Shown here one piece after another: positions 10,141 to 19,781 of a stretch of DNA of 56,657 nt (the first letter of the stretch is position 1; every line of letters begins with the position of its first letter). The stretch spans positions 1 through 56,657 of the forward strand of contig JAPLDY010000152.1 in assembly GCA_026391595.1 (NCBI GenBank), written 5' to 3'. The notes under the pieces were generated by a model that searched no databases, was not told the DNA's origin, and worked only from the letters and a program-made list of their open reading frames with translations. Source of the stretch: Bacteroidia bacterium. GTDB taxonomy: Bacteria; Bacteroidota; Bacteroidia; Bacteroidales; VadinHA17. A program made the translations under genes and the position numbers.

Positions 10141-10692
10141 TTGATTTTGGTTAATCTCGAATTAATAGAAGAGTGCAAAAAAGGCAATCTGCAGAATTTC
10201 AGAAAGCTAATAGGAATATCTTCCCCTTTTGCCTTCTCTGTAGCCTTCAGAATGCTTGGTGATGAGGACCTTGCAAAAGATGTTGTTCAGGAAACCATGA
10301 TAACAATATGGTCGAAGCTGAATAAGATCAAATCGGCAGAAAGTTATAAGACATGGTTATACAGGATTGTGGTGAACAAGTGCTACGACGAGATGAGAAG
10401 GAAAAAGAAAATTATGGAAGATAGAGCTGACGACAAAACCTGGGCTTCGATCTCAAACCATATTTCAGACGAAAACCCATCTGAACTTGAGAACAGGGAA
10501 ACCGCAATGATCATAAATCTGATGACCAGGAAGCTTAGCCCCAGGCAAAAATCCGTTTTTGTCCTGAGCGACCTTGAGGAGATGACACCGAAAGAGATCT
10601 CTGAAATAACAGGGATGAGCAAAAGGAACATAAAGGCCAACCTTCATTATGCAAGAAAAAATATTGGTGAAATGATTGAAAAATATATCTGA
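10141..10692 (+). CDS. ECF-type RNA polymerase sigma factor
   Basis: Sigma70 region 2 (FRMLGDEDLAKDVVQETMITIWSKL) and region 4 (LSPRQKSVFVLSDLEEMTPKEISEITGMSKRNIKANLHYARK); TTG start. Confidence 0.9.
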   Translation: MILVNLELIEECKKGNLQNFRKLIGISSPFAFSVAFRMLGDEDLAKDVVQETMITIWSKLNKIKSAESYKTWLYRIVVNKCYDEMRRKKKIMEDRADDKTWASISNHISDENPSELENRETAMIINLMTRKLSPRQKSVFVLSDLEEMTPKEISEITGMSKRNIKANLHYARKNIGEMIEKYI

Positions 10693-10693
10693 G

Positions 10694-11239
10694 ATGACAG
10701 AAGAAGAAAAAAAATATGAAAGGGTCCTCAATATCCTCAGAAAATCCAAACCTGAACTCAATGGATTGGAAGATATTGAAAAAGGGGTGTTAAAAGAAAT
10801 TCAAAAATCCGGCAGAAAGGTGCAGGAGGATTTTAATCTCTTCGATTACCTGTTTGGCTGGGTTTATATAGGCTGGGTGAGAACAACACTCATAACAGTT
10901 TCGATATTTTTTGTAGGACTGTTTCTTTATCAAAACACACTGATCCTCAGACGGTTAAATCTGCTTGAAAATCAAACAGTAACGACAGGGAGCCAGTTCG
11001 TCAACTTGAGTCCGGTTAACCAGGATTACAATATAACTGTAGACAGGCGGACAAAGCTCAGGCTCAAAACCGGAAAAGTTGCCATTACCCGTAAACAATT
11101 GGAAGAATTAGTGAATTCGTACAACGACATGGAGAATAAATATAAAAATCTGATCCATATTATAGAGGATGATCCTGAGCTTAAACAGATGTACGAAAAG
11201 AAACTCTCTGAAAAGAACAAAAAGAAATTTAATCTCTAG
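10694..11239 (+). CDS. Single-TM protein downstream of ECF sigma factor, possible anti-sigma/regulator
   Basis: TM segment VRTTLITVSIFFVGLFLYQ and coiled-coil C-terminus; adjacent to the sigma factor. Confidence 0.6.
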   Translation: MTEEEKKYERVLNILRKSKPELNGLEDIEKGVLKEIQKSGRKVQEDFNLFDYLFGWVYIGWVRTTLITVSIFFVGLFLYQNTLILRRLNLLENQTVTTGSQFVNLSPVNQDYNITVDRRTKLRLKTGKVAITRKQLEELVNSYNDMENKYKNLIHIIEDDPELKQMYEKKLSEKNKKKFNL

Positions 11240-11243
11240 TATT

Positions 11244-12305
11244 ATGAAAAACAGATCTCTTAAATTGGCTGTCTCTTTTATCCTGGTTATGCTAATTTCC
11301 TGTGATGAACCAGAGACTGTTGTGACAGATATCGTTCACACGGACGGATCAGTTACACGGAAAATTGAAATGAAAAACACAGAGAACAAATTTGAGCTAG
11401 AAAAAATTCAGGTACCCTTTGACTCAACATGGATAGTGAAAGATTCACTTGAGATAAGTGACAAGGGTGACACGACCTGGGTAAAACGGGCAGAAAAATT
11501 GTACGGAAATGTCTCTGAAATCGACCAGGCATACGTTGCCGATAGCGGCAGTAACCGTGGCATTCCCCGGAGAGCAGAATTCAAAAAAACCTTTAAATGG
11601 TTTAATACAGAGTACCATTTTGCAGAAATAATCGACAGGAAGATTAAGAATGGTTATCCTGTTTCGGATTTTCTGAATCAGGAAGAACTAAAGTGGTTTT
11701 ATTCTCCTGAAAGTGTCGTCAAAGAAAAGACAGAAGGACCTGATAGTCTGAAATATAAGGCATTTGAAGATACGGTAAAAAAGAAAACAGACCGATGGGC
11801 CTATAAATGTCTTGTATCGGAATGGTCGGCCGCATTTTTAATGCTAACTGAAGGTAAAGCCGGCAGTGATATTACAAAGGAATCATTGAAAGCGCATGAA
11901 GACGATTTAGTGAAGCTGCTTGAAACAAATGAAGAGGGTTTAGATAATAATTTTGACTCATTATGGACTAAAGGGATACTCTTGCAGAGATATTTGGGCT
12001 TGGAAAATGGTCAGAAATTCATGATTGAAGCTGATTCTGCAGCTGCTATTTCAGCCGAAAACGTACTTTTTGATTTCAAAGAGTATACTGTAAGGATCAT
12101 TATGCCGGGTAAATTGATAGGTACAAACGGCTTTGTTGATTCAACAGATATTATGCTCTGGCCTGTTAAATCAGATTATTTTACAACTCAGCAATATGAG
12201 ATGTGGGCTGAATCAAAAACGCCCAATAAATGGGCATGGTATGTGACAGGTATATTTCTGTTGTTTGTTCTTGCAGGGATCATCTTCAGGTCGGTAAGAA
12301 AATAA
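11244..12305 (+). CDS. Hypothetical lipoprotein with C-terminal TM anchor
   Basis: MKNRSLKLAVSFILVMLISCDEPE lipobox; C-terminal WAWYVTGIFLLFVLAGIIFRSVRK. Confidence 0.7.
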   Translation: MKNRSLKLAVSFILVMLISCDEPETVVTDIVHTDGSVTRKIEMKNTENKFELEKIQVPFDSTWIVKDSLEISDKGDTTWVKRAEKLYGNVSEIDQAYVADSGSNRGIPRRAEFKKTFKWFNTEYHFAEIIDRKIKNGYPVSDFLNQEELKWFYSPESVVKEKTEGPDSLKYKAFEDTVKKKTDRWAYKCLVSEWSAAFLMLTEGKAGSDITKESLKAHEDDLVKLLETNEEGLDNNFDSLWTKGILLQRYLGLENGQKFMIEADSAAAISAENVLFDFKEYTVRIIMPGKLIGTNGFVDSTDIMLWPVKSDYFTTQQYEMWAESKTPNKWAWYVTGIFLLFVLAGIIFRSVRK

Positions 12306-12313
12306 AATAAGCA

Positions 12314-12336
12314 AGGGGCGTTATTCATACGCCCCT
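12314..12336. terminator. Hairpin AGGGGCGT-TATTCAT-ACGCCCCT between convergent genes
   Basis: 8-bp perfect stem between convergent sigma-associated genes. Confidence 0.75.
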
Positions 12337-12372
12337 GCTTTCCCTAAAAACCAAACCTGACTAAAACGAGTA

Positions 12373-12879
12373 CTACTTAACGTAATCCTTGAGCATCAGC
12401 ATGAGTTTCTGACGCGTGAAAAATATCCTGCTTTTTACTGTACCTATCTTTAAACCAAGTTCATCAGCTATCTCTTTGTATTTGTAACCATTGAGGTGCA
12501 TCCTGAAGGGGATCCTGAATTCATCCCCGAGTGAATCTATTGCACGTTCAATTTCACCTTCAGCATAATTCGACTCTGGAGATATAAATCCCTTGTCGCC
12601 CGGCTGATTGATGTAATAAAGATCCTGGGTACCATCAATAATGGTATTCTCTTTTACTCCGCGCCTGTAATTATTAATGAAAGTATTTTTCATAATAGTG
12701 AAAACCCATGCTTTGAGGTTTGTATAGTCCGCAAATTTGTCCTTATAAGTAATAGCTTTCAGATATGTGTCCTGAACCAGGTCCAGTGCATCGTCGCGAT
12801 CGGATGTTAGGCTCATGGCAAACCTTTGAAGATTGGGCTTCATTCCGATCAGACTGGTATTGAATTCAATTGTTGTCAT
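12373..12879 (-). CDS. ECF-type RNA polymerase sigma factor
   Basis: MTTIEFNTSLIGMKPNLQRFAMSLTSDRDDALDLVQDTYLKAITY...; HLNGYKYKEIADELGLKIGTVKSRIFFTRQKL. Confidence 0.93.
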   Translation of the reverse strand: MTTIEFNTSLIGMKPNLQRFAMSLTSDRDDALDLVQDTYLKAITYKDKFADYTNLKAWVFTIMKNTFINNYRRGVKENTIIDGTQDLYYINQPGDKGFISPESNYAEGEIERAIDSLGDEFRIPFRMHLNGYKYKEIADELGLKIGTVKSRIFFTRQKLMLMLKDYVK

Positions 12880-13061
12880 AGCTCTTATTATTTTATTTGT
12901 TATCGCAAATTTATAAACATATAAAAAGATAAGCAAATCTTAATATCCTAATATCCACATATTCCAGAATCATTCTAAATAAGGCTGCATGGTAAAACAC
13001 AGATAATGAATATGATATGCAACTAAAACAGAGATGTGTATAAATTATATATAAATAGAAA

Positions 13062-13187
13062 ACCCCCTTCCCAACCTTCCCCCACGGGGAGGCCCGAGCG
13101 TAAAGAAATAGCCCGGTGGGCTATTTTAGCGGAGGGGCCGGCATGCTGCGAAGGCGTTTCCCCCCTGGGGGAAATAAGAAAGGGGGT
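13062..13187. repeat. GC-rich palindromic repeat element, copy A
   Basis: ACCCCCTTCCCAACCTTCCCCCA...TTTCCCCCCTGGGGGAAATAAGAAAGGGGGT; shares both ends with 45449-45520. Confidence 0.85.
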
Positions 13188-13267
13188 AAATGACAATGAA
13201 GAAATTAATATTTGTCTCCTTTTCCAAGCAGATTCCTTCAACTTTTGTACTTTTAAAGAATAAAACC

Positions 13268-14089
13268 ATGGAATACAATATAGTTCTCAGTAACCGTCAG
13301 GTATTGAAGGGTATGATATCCACTCCCGGCGACAAAGCAAAAGCTTTCATAATATTTGTCCATGGCCTGGGAGAGCATATCCAGAGGTATGAATCATGGG
13401 CAGCTCTTCTGAACAGGGAGGGGATCGGATTTACAGGTGTCGATCTGCCCGGACACGGCCGTTCCGATGGAGCACGCGGGAATATAAGAAGCTATTCGCT
13501 TACCGACGAGATGATAGAAATACTCCAGGAGAATGTCAGCAAAACTTTTCCCGGAATTCCTGTTTTTATTTATGGTCAAAGTCTGGGTGGCGGAATCGTG
13601 CTGGATTTTCTTCTGAGGAAAAAGCCCGGCTTCAAAGGTGCAATAGTGACATCTCCGTGGCTTAAGCTGTCATTCCAGCCAGGCAAATCCAAGATCATGC
13701 TTGCTGCCATGATGAAGAACATCCTACCCGGAATGGTACAGCCATCAGGTCTTGTGGTCGATCATTTTTCACACGACAGGGAGGTAGTTAAACGCTATAC
13801 CTTAGATCCTCTGGTTCATAATAAGATATCTGTAAGCCTGTTTCACAGCGCAATGAGTGCAGCAGGCTATGCATTGGCTCATGCTTCTGAACTCAATATC
13901 CCTCTTCTGCTGATGCACGGCAGCGACGATTTGCTGTGTTCGCCTGATGGCAGCCGGGAATTTGCCTCTAAGACAAAACTAGCCGAACTTAAGATATGGG
14001 AGGGGGGATACCATGAGCTGCATAACGAACTTTTCAGGGATAAAGTTTTTGAATATCTGAAAACCTGGATCAACAAGATGGTTAACTGA
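13268..14089 (+). CDS. Alpha/beta hydrolase, monoacylglycerol lipase-like
   Basis: FVHGLGEHIQRYESW, GVDLPGHGRSDG, IYGQSLGGGI nucleophile elbow; start at ATG 13268. Confidence 0.9.
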   Translation: MEYNIVLSNRQVLKGMISTPGDKAKAFIIFVHGLGEHIQRYESWAALLNREGIGFTGVDLPGHGRSDGARGNIRSYSLTDEMIEILQENVSKTFPGIPVFIYGQSLGGGIVLDFLLRKKPGFKGAIVTSPWLKLSFQPGKSKIMLAAMMKNILPGMVQPSGLVVDHFSHDREVVKRYTLDPLVHNKISVSLFHSAMSAAGYALAHASELNIPLLLMHGSDDLLCSPDGSREFASKTKLAELKIWEGGYHELHNELFRDKVFEYLKTWINKMVN

Positions 14090-14090
14090 A

Positions 14091-15077
14091 ATGGAATTAA
14101 GAACAGTTGTAAAAATCAATCCTTCACCTAACAGGATTACATATAATGATCCGGTAATGTTCATAGGATCATGTTTTGCCGCTTCAATAGGACACCGGAT
14201 GGAAACCGGCCATATGCCTGTGATGATAAATCCGTCAGGTACGGTTTACAACCCGGTCTCGGTCTGCAACACCTTAGATACAATAACCTCCGGAAGGAAC
14301 TATATGGCATCTGATCTTTACGAACATAAAAATACATGGCTGAGCTTCAATCATTATACTGATTTCTCTTCAGAGAATGCGGAAGCTGTTCTGGAAAAGA
14401 TAAACAGGAGGAGTGAAGCCGCCGGAGATTTTCTTACGGGAGCCAGGTTTCTTTTTGTCACATTCGGAACGGCAAGGGTATACAGATGGAAACATTCAGG
14501 TAAAATTGTATCCAATTGCCATAAGATACCATCATCGGAATTTACAAACGAACTGCTTTCAGTCGAGGCTATAGTCTCTCTTTGGAATAATCAGCTTGAG
14601 AGACTCAAATCACTTTTTCCTGACCTAAAAGTCATATTTACTGTCAGCCCTGTCCGTCACTGGAAAGATGGAGCCCATGGCAACCAGATAAGCAAATCTG
14701 TTCTCCTCCTGGCAGTCGAGGAGCTTCTGGGTCATCCTTCAAAACCGGAATATTTTCCTGCTTATGAGATTGTTATGGATGACCTTCGCGATTACCGGTT
14801 CTATGATGACGATATGCTTCATCCTTCAACCGCAGCAGTCGATTATATCTGGAATTCATTTTCTGACTGCTATCTGGATATAAATATTAAAAAACTCTGG
14901 CAGGAGGTTTCCTCGATTACAAAAGCCATGTCTCATAAGATTCTGACAACCTCAAAGACAGAAGTAACAAGATTCGCAAAAAATATTCTTACCAGAATTG
15001 ATGCTGTTGAAAGTAGGCAACCCGTAATCAATCTCGGACTTGAGAGATCTTATTTCAGTGCTCTTCTGAAATTTTAG
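14091..15077 (+). CDS. GSCFA domain-containing protein
   Basis: N-terminal PVMFIGSCFAASIGHRM; TVSPVRHWKDGAHGNQISK; DDDMLHPSTAAVDYIW. Confidence 0.92.
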   Translation: MELRTVVKINPSPNRITYNDPVMFIGSCFAASIGHRMETGHMPVMINPSGTVYNPVSVCNTLDTITSGRNYMASDLYEHKNTWLSFNHYTDFSSENAEAVLEKINRRSEAAGDFLTGARFLFVTFGTARVYRWKHSGKIVSNCHKIPSSEFTNELLSVEAIVSLWNNQLERLKSLFPDLKVIFTVSPVRHWKDGAHGNQISKSVLLLAVEELLGHPSKPEYFPAYEIVMDDLRDYRFYDDDMLHPSTAAVDYIWNSFSDCYLDINIKKLWQEVSSITKAMSHKILTTSKTEVTRFAKNILTRIDAVESRQPVINLGLERSYFSALLKF

Positions 15078-15154
15078 AAAATTTCCTGATTTTATTCGAA
15101 TTTTTTTGAACAATTCCTCTGTTTACGTTGTTTTAGAGGCAAATTTTAATTTCT

Positions 15155-17548
15155 ATGAAACGCATTAATATTATACTTCTATTATTTATTTCTCTCTTCC
15201 CTGCGATTTTTGGACAGGCAAATTCAGGGGTGATCAAGGGAAGGGTTTTCAATTCAAAGACTAACGAGGGTGTTCCATTTGCAACAATACAGATATGGGG
15301 AACAACAACAGGAGCCGTATCTGATTTTGACGGAAATTTCCTGTTCACAGGAGTAAAACCAGGATATACAGAACTGAGAGTTTCCTCAGTAGGATACAAA
15401 CCGTCTATCTCTTCCGCACTTCTGGTAACAAACAGCAACCAGGTAAATATTGAGATCCCTCTCGAGGAGCTTGCTATCGATATCGGAGAAGTGGTTATAA
15501 AAGCTTCACCGTTTGTAAAGAAAGCTGAAACGCCCATTTCGGTCAGGATCATAGGGATAGACGAGATTGAAAAGAATCCCGGAGGGAACAGGGATATATC
15601 AAAGGTCATTCAATCATTCCCCGGAGTTGCATCGACACCTGCATTCAGGAATGATGTTATTGTCAGGGGAGGCGGCCCCAACGAAAACAGATTCTATGTG
15701 GATAATGTTGAGATCCCATATCTTAATCATTTCTCCACACAGGGTGCTTCGGGTGGTCCGGTTGGCATCCTTAATGTCGACTTTGTTCAATCGGTCGATT
15801 TTCTTTCAGGAGCATTCCCGGCTTCAAAAGGCAATGCCCTCAGTTCAGTTCTCAACTTTACTTTCATCGACGGGAACAGAGACAAGATGAAATACCGTGC
15901 TACACTCGGCGCTTCTGATCTTGGGCTCACACTTGACGGTCCAACCGGAAAAAACAGCAGTCTTCTGGTGTCGGTCAGAAGATCTTACCTGCAGCTTTTG
16001 TTCAGCGCACTTAAGCTTCCTTTCTTTCCGAATTATACGGATTTCCAGTTTAAGTACAGAGTGCGTCTTGATGATAAAAATGAGATCACCATTATTGGAC
16101 TAGGTGCAAAGGATGATTTCAAACTTAACATGAAAGCCAATGATACGGAGTACCAACGATATATACTCGACTATATTCCGGTTCAGGAACAATACAGCTA
16201 TGTTACCGGTCTGGTTTACAAACATTTCAGGGGAACCGGGTATGATACATGGGTCTTTAGCAGGAATTATCTTAATAATTCACAGTACAAATATGCCGGA
16301 AACGTAGAAGCTGACACTAACAAGCTGTTCGACTACCTTTCAGGTGAAGGTGAGATCAAATCGAGGTTTGAAAGAACGATAATCGGAGAGAAGGGGCTGA
16401 GAGTTAATTTTGGCGCAAGTGCCGAATATGCTCACTACAGGAATTCGACATACAGGCTTCTTTATACAGGTCTGGGAGAAAATGAACTGAACTATGAGAC
16501 AAACCTTAAGCTCGGTAAGTTTGGTGTTTTCGGTCAGATGAGCAAGTCAATACTTGAGGAGAGGCTCAGACTATCACTGGGTGTCCGCACCGATTTCAAC
16601 ACATATTCCCCCTCGATGTCAAATCCCCTGAAGCAGTTATCACCCAGACTTTCAGCATCATATATCCTTACTGAAAAGCTGAATCTGAATTTCAATATTG
16701 GCCGCTATTACCAGCTGCCGCCATACACTGCTCTCGGATACTCGACCGCAACAGAAGAGTTTGTGAATAAGAACAACAATCTGAAGTACATAAGCTCCGA
16801 CCATATTGTGGCAGGAGTGGAGCTTGTGCCAAGCGAGAACATCCAGATCACTGCAGAAGGATTTATGAAGTTCTATTCAAAGTATCCTTTTTCTGTGAGG
16901 GAGATGATTCCTATTTCAAGCAAAAGCGCCGATTACGGTATCTTTGGGGATGAAGAGCTTACTTCAACTTCAGACGGAAGAGCATACGGTATTGAATTAC
17001 TCGGCAGGCTGAAAGAATTTAAAAGGATAAATCTGGTATTCTCCTATACGTATGTAAGAAGCGAATTTAAGGATCTTGCTTCCAATTGGATCCCCTCATC
17101 CTGGGACAACCGTCATCTCTTTAATCTTACAGCAACGAAGAAGTTAAACCGCAACTGGGATTTAGGCTTCAAGTGGCGATTTGTCGGAGGCGCTCCCTAC
17201 ACTCCTTATGATATTGAGAAATCTATGCTTAAGGCTGCATGGGATCTCCAGGGGCAAGGTTATCTCGACTATTCAAATTTCAACAGCCAGCGCCTCAAAT
17301 CATTCCATCAGCTCGATCTGAGGATCGACAAACAATACTACTTCAAAGGGTGGTCGCTGATGCTTTATGCTGACGTCCAGAACGTTTACAATCACCAGGC
17401 AGACCAACCTGCAATTCTGATCAGGGAATCGGATATGAACGGCATTCCTTTTACCGATTCGTCTGACCCGCAAAAGTATGTTCCAAAGTACATCGACGGC
17501 TCATCGGGAACTGTATTGCCGACAATAGGAATTATGATCGAATTTTAA
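15155..17548 (+). CDS. TonB-dependent receptor with carboxypeptidase-regulatory-like N-terminal domain
   Basis: KGRVFNSKTNEGVPFATIQIWGTTTGAVSDFDGNFLF; plug VIVRGGGPNENRFYVDNVEIPYLNHF; C-terminal beta-barrel. Confidence 0.93.
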   Translation: MKRINIILLLFISLFPAIFGQANSGVIKGRVFNSKTNEGVPFATIQIWGTTTGAVSDFDGNFLFTGVKPGYTELRVSSVGYKPSISSALLVTNSNQVNIEIPLEELAIDIGEVVIKASPFVKKAETPISVRIIGIDEIEKNPGGNRDISKVIQSFPGVASTPAFRNDVIVRGGGPNENRFYVDNVEIPYLNHFSTQGASGGPVGILNVDFVQSVDFLSGAFPASKGNALSSVLNFTFIDGNRDKMKYRATLGASDLGLTLDGPTGKNSSLLVSVRRSYLQLLFSALKLPFFPNYTDFQFKYRVRLDDKNEITIIGLGAKDDFKLNMKANDTEYQRYILDYIPVQEQYSYVTGLVYKHFRGTGYDTWVFSRNYLNNSQYKYAGNVEADTNKLFDYLSGEGEIKSRFERTIIGEKGLRVNFGASAEYAHYRNSTYRLLYTGLGENELNYETNLKLGKFGVFGQMSKSILEERLRLSLGVRTDFNTYSPSMSNPLKQLSPRLSASYILTEKLNLNFNIGRYYQLPPYTALGYSTATEEFVNKNNNLKYISSDHIVAGVELVPSENIQITAEGFMKFYSKYPFSVREMIPISSKSADYGIFGDEELTSTSDGRAYGIELLGRLKEFKRINLVFSYTYVRSEFKDLASNWIPSSWDNRHLFNLTATKKLNRNWDLGFKWRFVGGAPYTPYDIEKSMLKAAWDLQGQGYLDYSNFNSQRLKSFHQLDLRIDKQYYFKGWSLMLYADVQNVYNHQADQPAILIRESDMNGIPFTDSSDPQKYVPKYIDGSSGTVLPTIGIMIEF

Positions 17549-17559
17549 ACAAAACAGAA

Positions 17560-18303
17560 ATGAACAGGATAATTATATTACTCATAGCTCTGACATTAGG
17601 TGCCTGCTCAACAGGCTCAATTAAAAAACAACCTGCGGTGCCGGAAGAAAAGACAACACTGGTTACCAACACACGGGGTGAAGGTCCTGAAATAATAGTG
17701 GACCTAGATAAAGGAGTGTCCTTTTACTACCCTCTTTTTGCAATATGGCTCGAAGATGCTGATGGCAAATATATTCAGACCCTTTATGTAGCTAAAGCCG
17801 TGGGGACGGGTTTTTTCAGATATGCAAAACAGGAAGGGAATAAATGGATAAGCGGAGAAAAACGAGCTCCACAAACCCTTCCATACTGGTCGCACAAACG
17901 AGGCATTATAGCTGCTGACGGCCTCTATGTTCCTGATGATCAATCATCCGTTCCGGATGCTTATTCAGGGGCCACACCAATAACCAGCTTTACTCTTACA
18001 TCACATGCAGATGGCTCTCTTCCTGAAAAATACAAAGTAATGATGGAGATAAACCAAAACTGGGACTGGAACGAATACTGGACCAATGACAGATACCCTG
18101 ATGATGAGAATTACAAGATCTCATGCCAGCCTGCGCTTGTTTATGAGGCAGTTATAGATACAAAACTGCCAAAGGATTCATATCAGATGAATCCGGCAGG
18201 TCATAGTCATTATTCAGGAAAAACCGGGGAATTGTTCACCGATCTCAGTACTCTGACCACGGCTTTGAATATTGTGGATAGAGTGACTGTAAAAGTGAGA
18301 TAA
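17560..18303 (+). CDS. Hypothetical lipoprotein (DUF2271-like)
   Basis: MNRIIILLIALTLGACSTG lipobox; central region IWLEDADGKYIQTLYVAKAVG resembles DUF2271 proteins; directly downstream of a TonB receptor. Confidence 0.65.
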   Translation: MNRIIILLIALTLGACSTGSIKKQPAVPEEKTTLVTNTRGEGPEIIVDLDKGVSFYYPLFAIWLEDADGKYIQTLYVAKAVGTGFFRYAKQEGNKWISGEKRAPQTLPYWSHKRGIIAADGLYVPDDQSSVPDAYSGATPITSFTLTSHADGSLPEKYKVMMEINQNWDWNEYWTNDRYPDDENYKISCQPALVYEAVIDTKLPKDSYQMNPAGHSHYSGKTGELFTDLSTLTTALNIVDRVTVKVR

Positions 18304-19203
18304 TCACTTCAGGCTTTCGACACAGCTTATAAAACCTGCAGGATCTCTTGTTATTAAGAGTCTATCCTGCTGTTTTTTTTCTTTTTCATCAGGAAAATCA
18401 GTGAGGATTATTTTCTTGATCATCAATGATTTGCCGATGTTGCTGAAATACACGATCTTCTTCTTAGCAAAATCAAATCCGCTGGAGTTAACCACAAGGT
18501 ATTCAAATGGTTTGATCTTGAACATTTCAATAGCTTCCGATGCGGGGAGAATGCCTCCGGTATATATAACCTCAAATCCATGTTTTCTGAGGACATATTT
18601 ATAGAACAGGAAGTTATTATCGCTCAGATTATCGGAAGTATTAATCATGGCAACTGATGGTTTTGACCTTCCGGTCCACGGCTTCAGCTGATTGTCTTCA
18701 ATAGTTATTATCTGCTTGATTATGCTTCTTATAAACTGCTCCTGTGCTCTGGATAGACTACCGGTCTGCCAGAGTATTTTAGCTTTTTCCAAAAGGGGAT
18801 GAAGGTATCTGCAATAAGCCTCTTCAATACCTCTGTATTTTATAAAAGGAGCCAGTGTCTCTTTGAAGAGATCTTCATTGAACCGGATGGCTGACATCAG
18901 TATTTTACCCGGCTGAAATTCATGATCCGGATCATCATTACTGCTGCTTACTGTCATAACCTTTTGGGTAAGCTCATCTTCGTCGAGCCTGGCAATCTTT
19001 GATATTTTCAAACCACTGCGGTTAAGATAGGCTACATTAAGTATTTTTTTAAGTTCTGATTCATTGTAGGTTCTGATATTTGAATCAGTTCTTTCAGGTT
19101 CGAGTATCCCATATCTTTTTTCCCAGATCCTGATTGTATGGGCTTTGATACCTGAAAAATTCTCCAGGTCTCTGATCGAGAATACATTATATCCTTCTTC
19201 CAT
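18304..19203 (-). CDS. MerR-family transcriptional regulator with (degenerate) B12-binding-like domain
   Basis: N-terminal MerR HTH (FSIRDLENFSGIKAHTIRIWEKRYGILEPERTDSNIRTY); C-terminal CarH-like fold region. Confidence 0.88.
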   Translation of the reverse strand: MEEGYNVFSIRDLENFSGIKAHTIRIWEKRYGILEPERTDSNIRTYNESELKKILNVAYLNRSGLKISKIARLDEDELTQKVMTVSSSNDDPDHEFQPGKILMSAIRFNEDLFKETLAPFIKYRGIEEAYCRYLHPLLEKAKILWQTGSLSRAQEQFIRSIIKQIITIEDNQLKPWTGRSKPSVAMINTSDNLSDNNFLFYKYVLRKHGFEVIYTGGILPASEAIEMFKIKPFEYLVVNSSGFDFAKKKIVYFSNIGKSLMIKKIILTDFPDEKEKKQQDRLLITRDPAGFISCVESLK

Positions 19204-19358
19204 GGCTAAATATTATAATAATATCTGTAGTTCCTTACAAATGATAAACAACCCGTGAAAGGGAATGTTTACAATTTCCAAATGGTTATTAAATTTTCAA
19301 ATTTTATTTGCGGAAAATTCCCCCGAACATCCGCTCAAATACTGAGTAATCTTTACAC

Positions 19359-19730
19359 TTATTCAGCCTGCTCAATCATAATTTTCTTCACTACCCTGGC
19401 ACCGTCATCCAGAACTATTGTTACAAGATACATCCCTCTTTTTGGATTATCAAGATTGATTTTTGTAAGTGTCTCAGGGTTATTACATTTTACCTTGAAA
19501 ATATCCTGTCCAATGATATTGGTTACCTTAACACTTGTGATCTCCTTTTCGCTTCTTATTGTAAAATAATTCTCTCTTATCGGAACAGGATATATAGTAA
19601 TACTGGCGTTTGCAGCATCGGCCAAAGCGCTTTTTTGAACCTGATAGGGTGAAACATTAACGGTATCCTTCTGTGCTTGAAGGCCTAAAGTAAAAATGAT
19701 AAAGAGAATAAAGAGCAAACTCTTCTTCAT
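19359..19730 (-). CDS. Short secreted protein consisting mainly of a T9SS type A C-terminal sorting domain
   Basis: Signal peptide MKKSLLFILFIIFTLGLQAQ; ITIYPVPIRENYFTI...VKVTNIIGQDIF...RGMYLVTIVLDDGARVVKKIMIEQ. Confidence 0.8.
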   Translation of the reverse strand: MKKSLLFILFIIFTLGLQAQKDTVNVSPYQVQKSALADAANASITIYPVPIRENYFTIRSEKEITSVKVTNIIGQDIFKVKCNNPETLTKINLDNPKRGMYLVTIVLDDGARVVKKIMIEQAE

Positions 19731-19781
19731 ATATACCGTTTTGTGTTATGCATCAAAAATTGTGCTAAAGTTAGCAAATAT

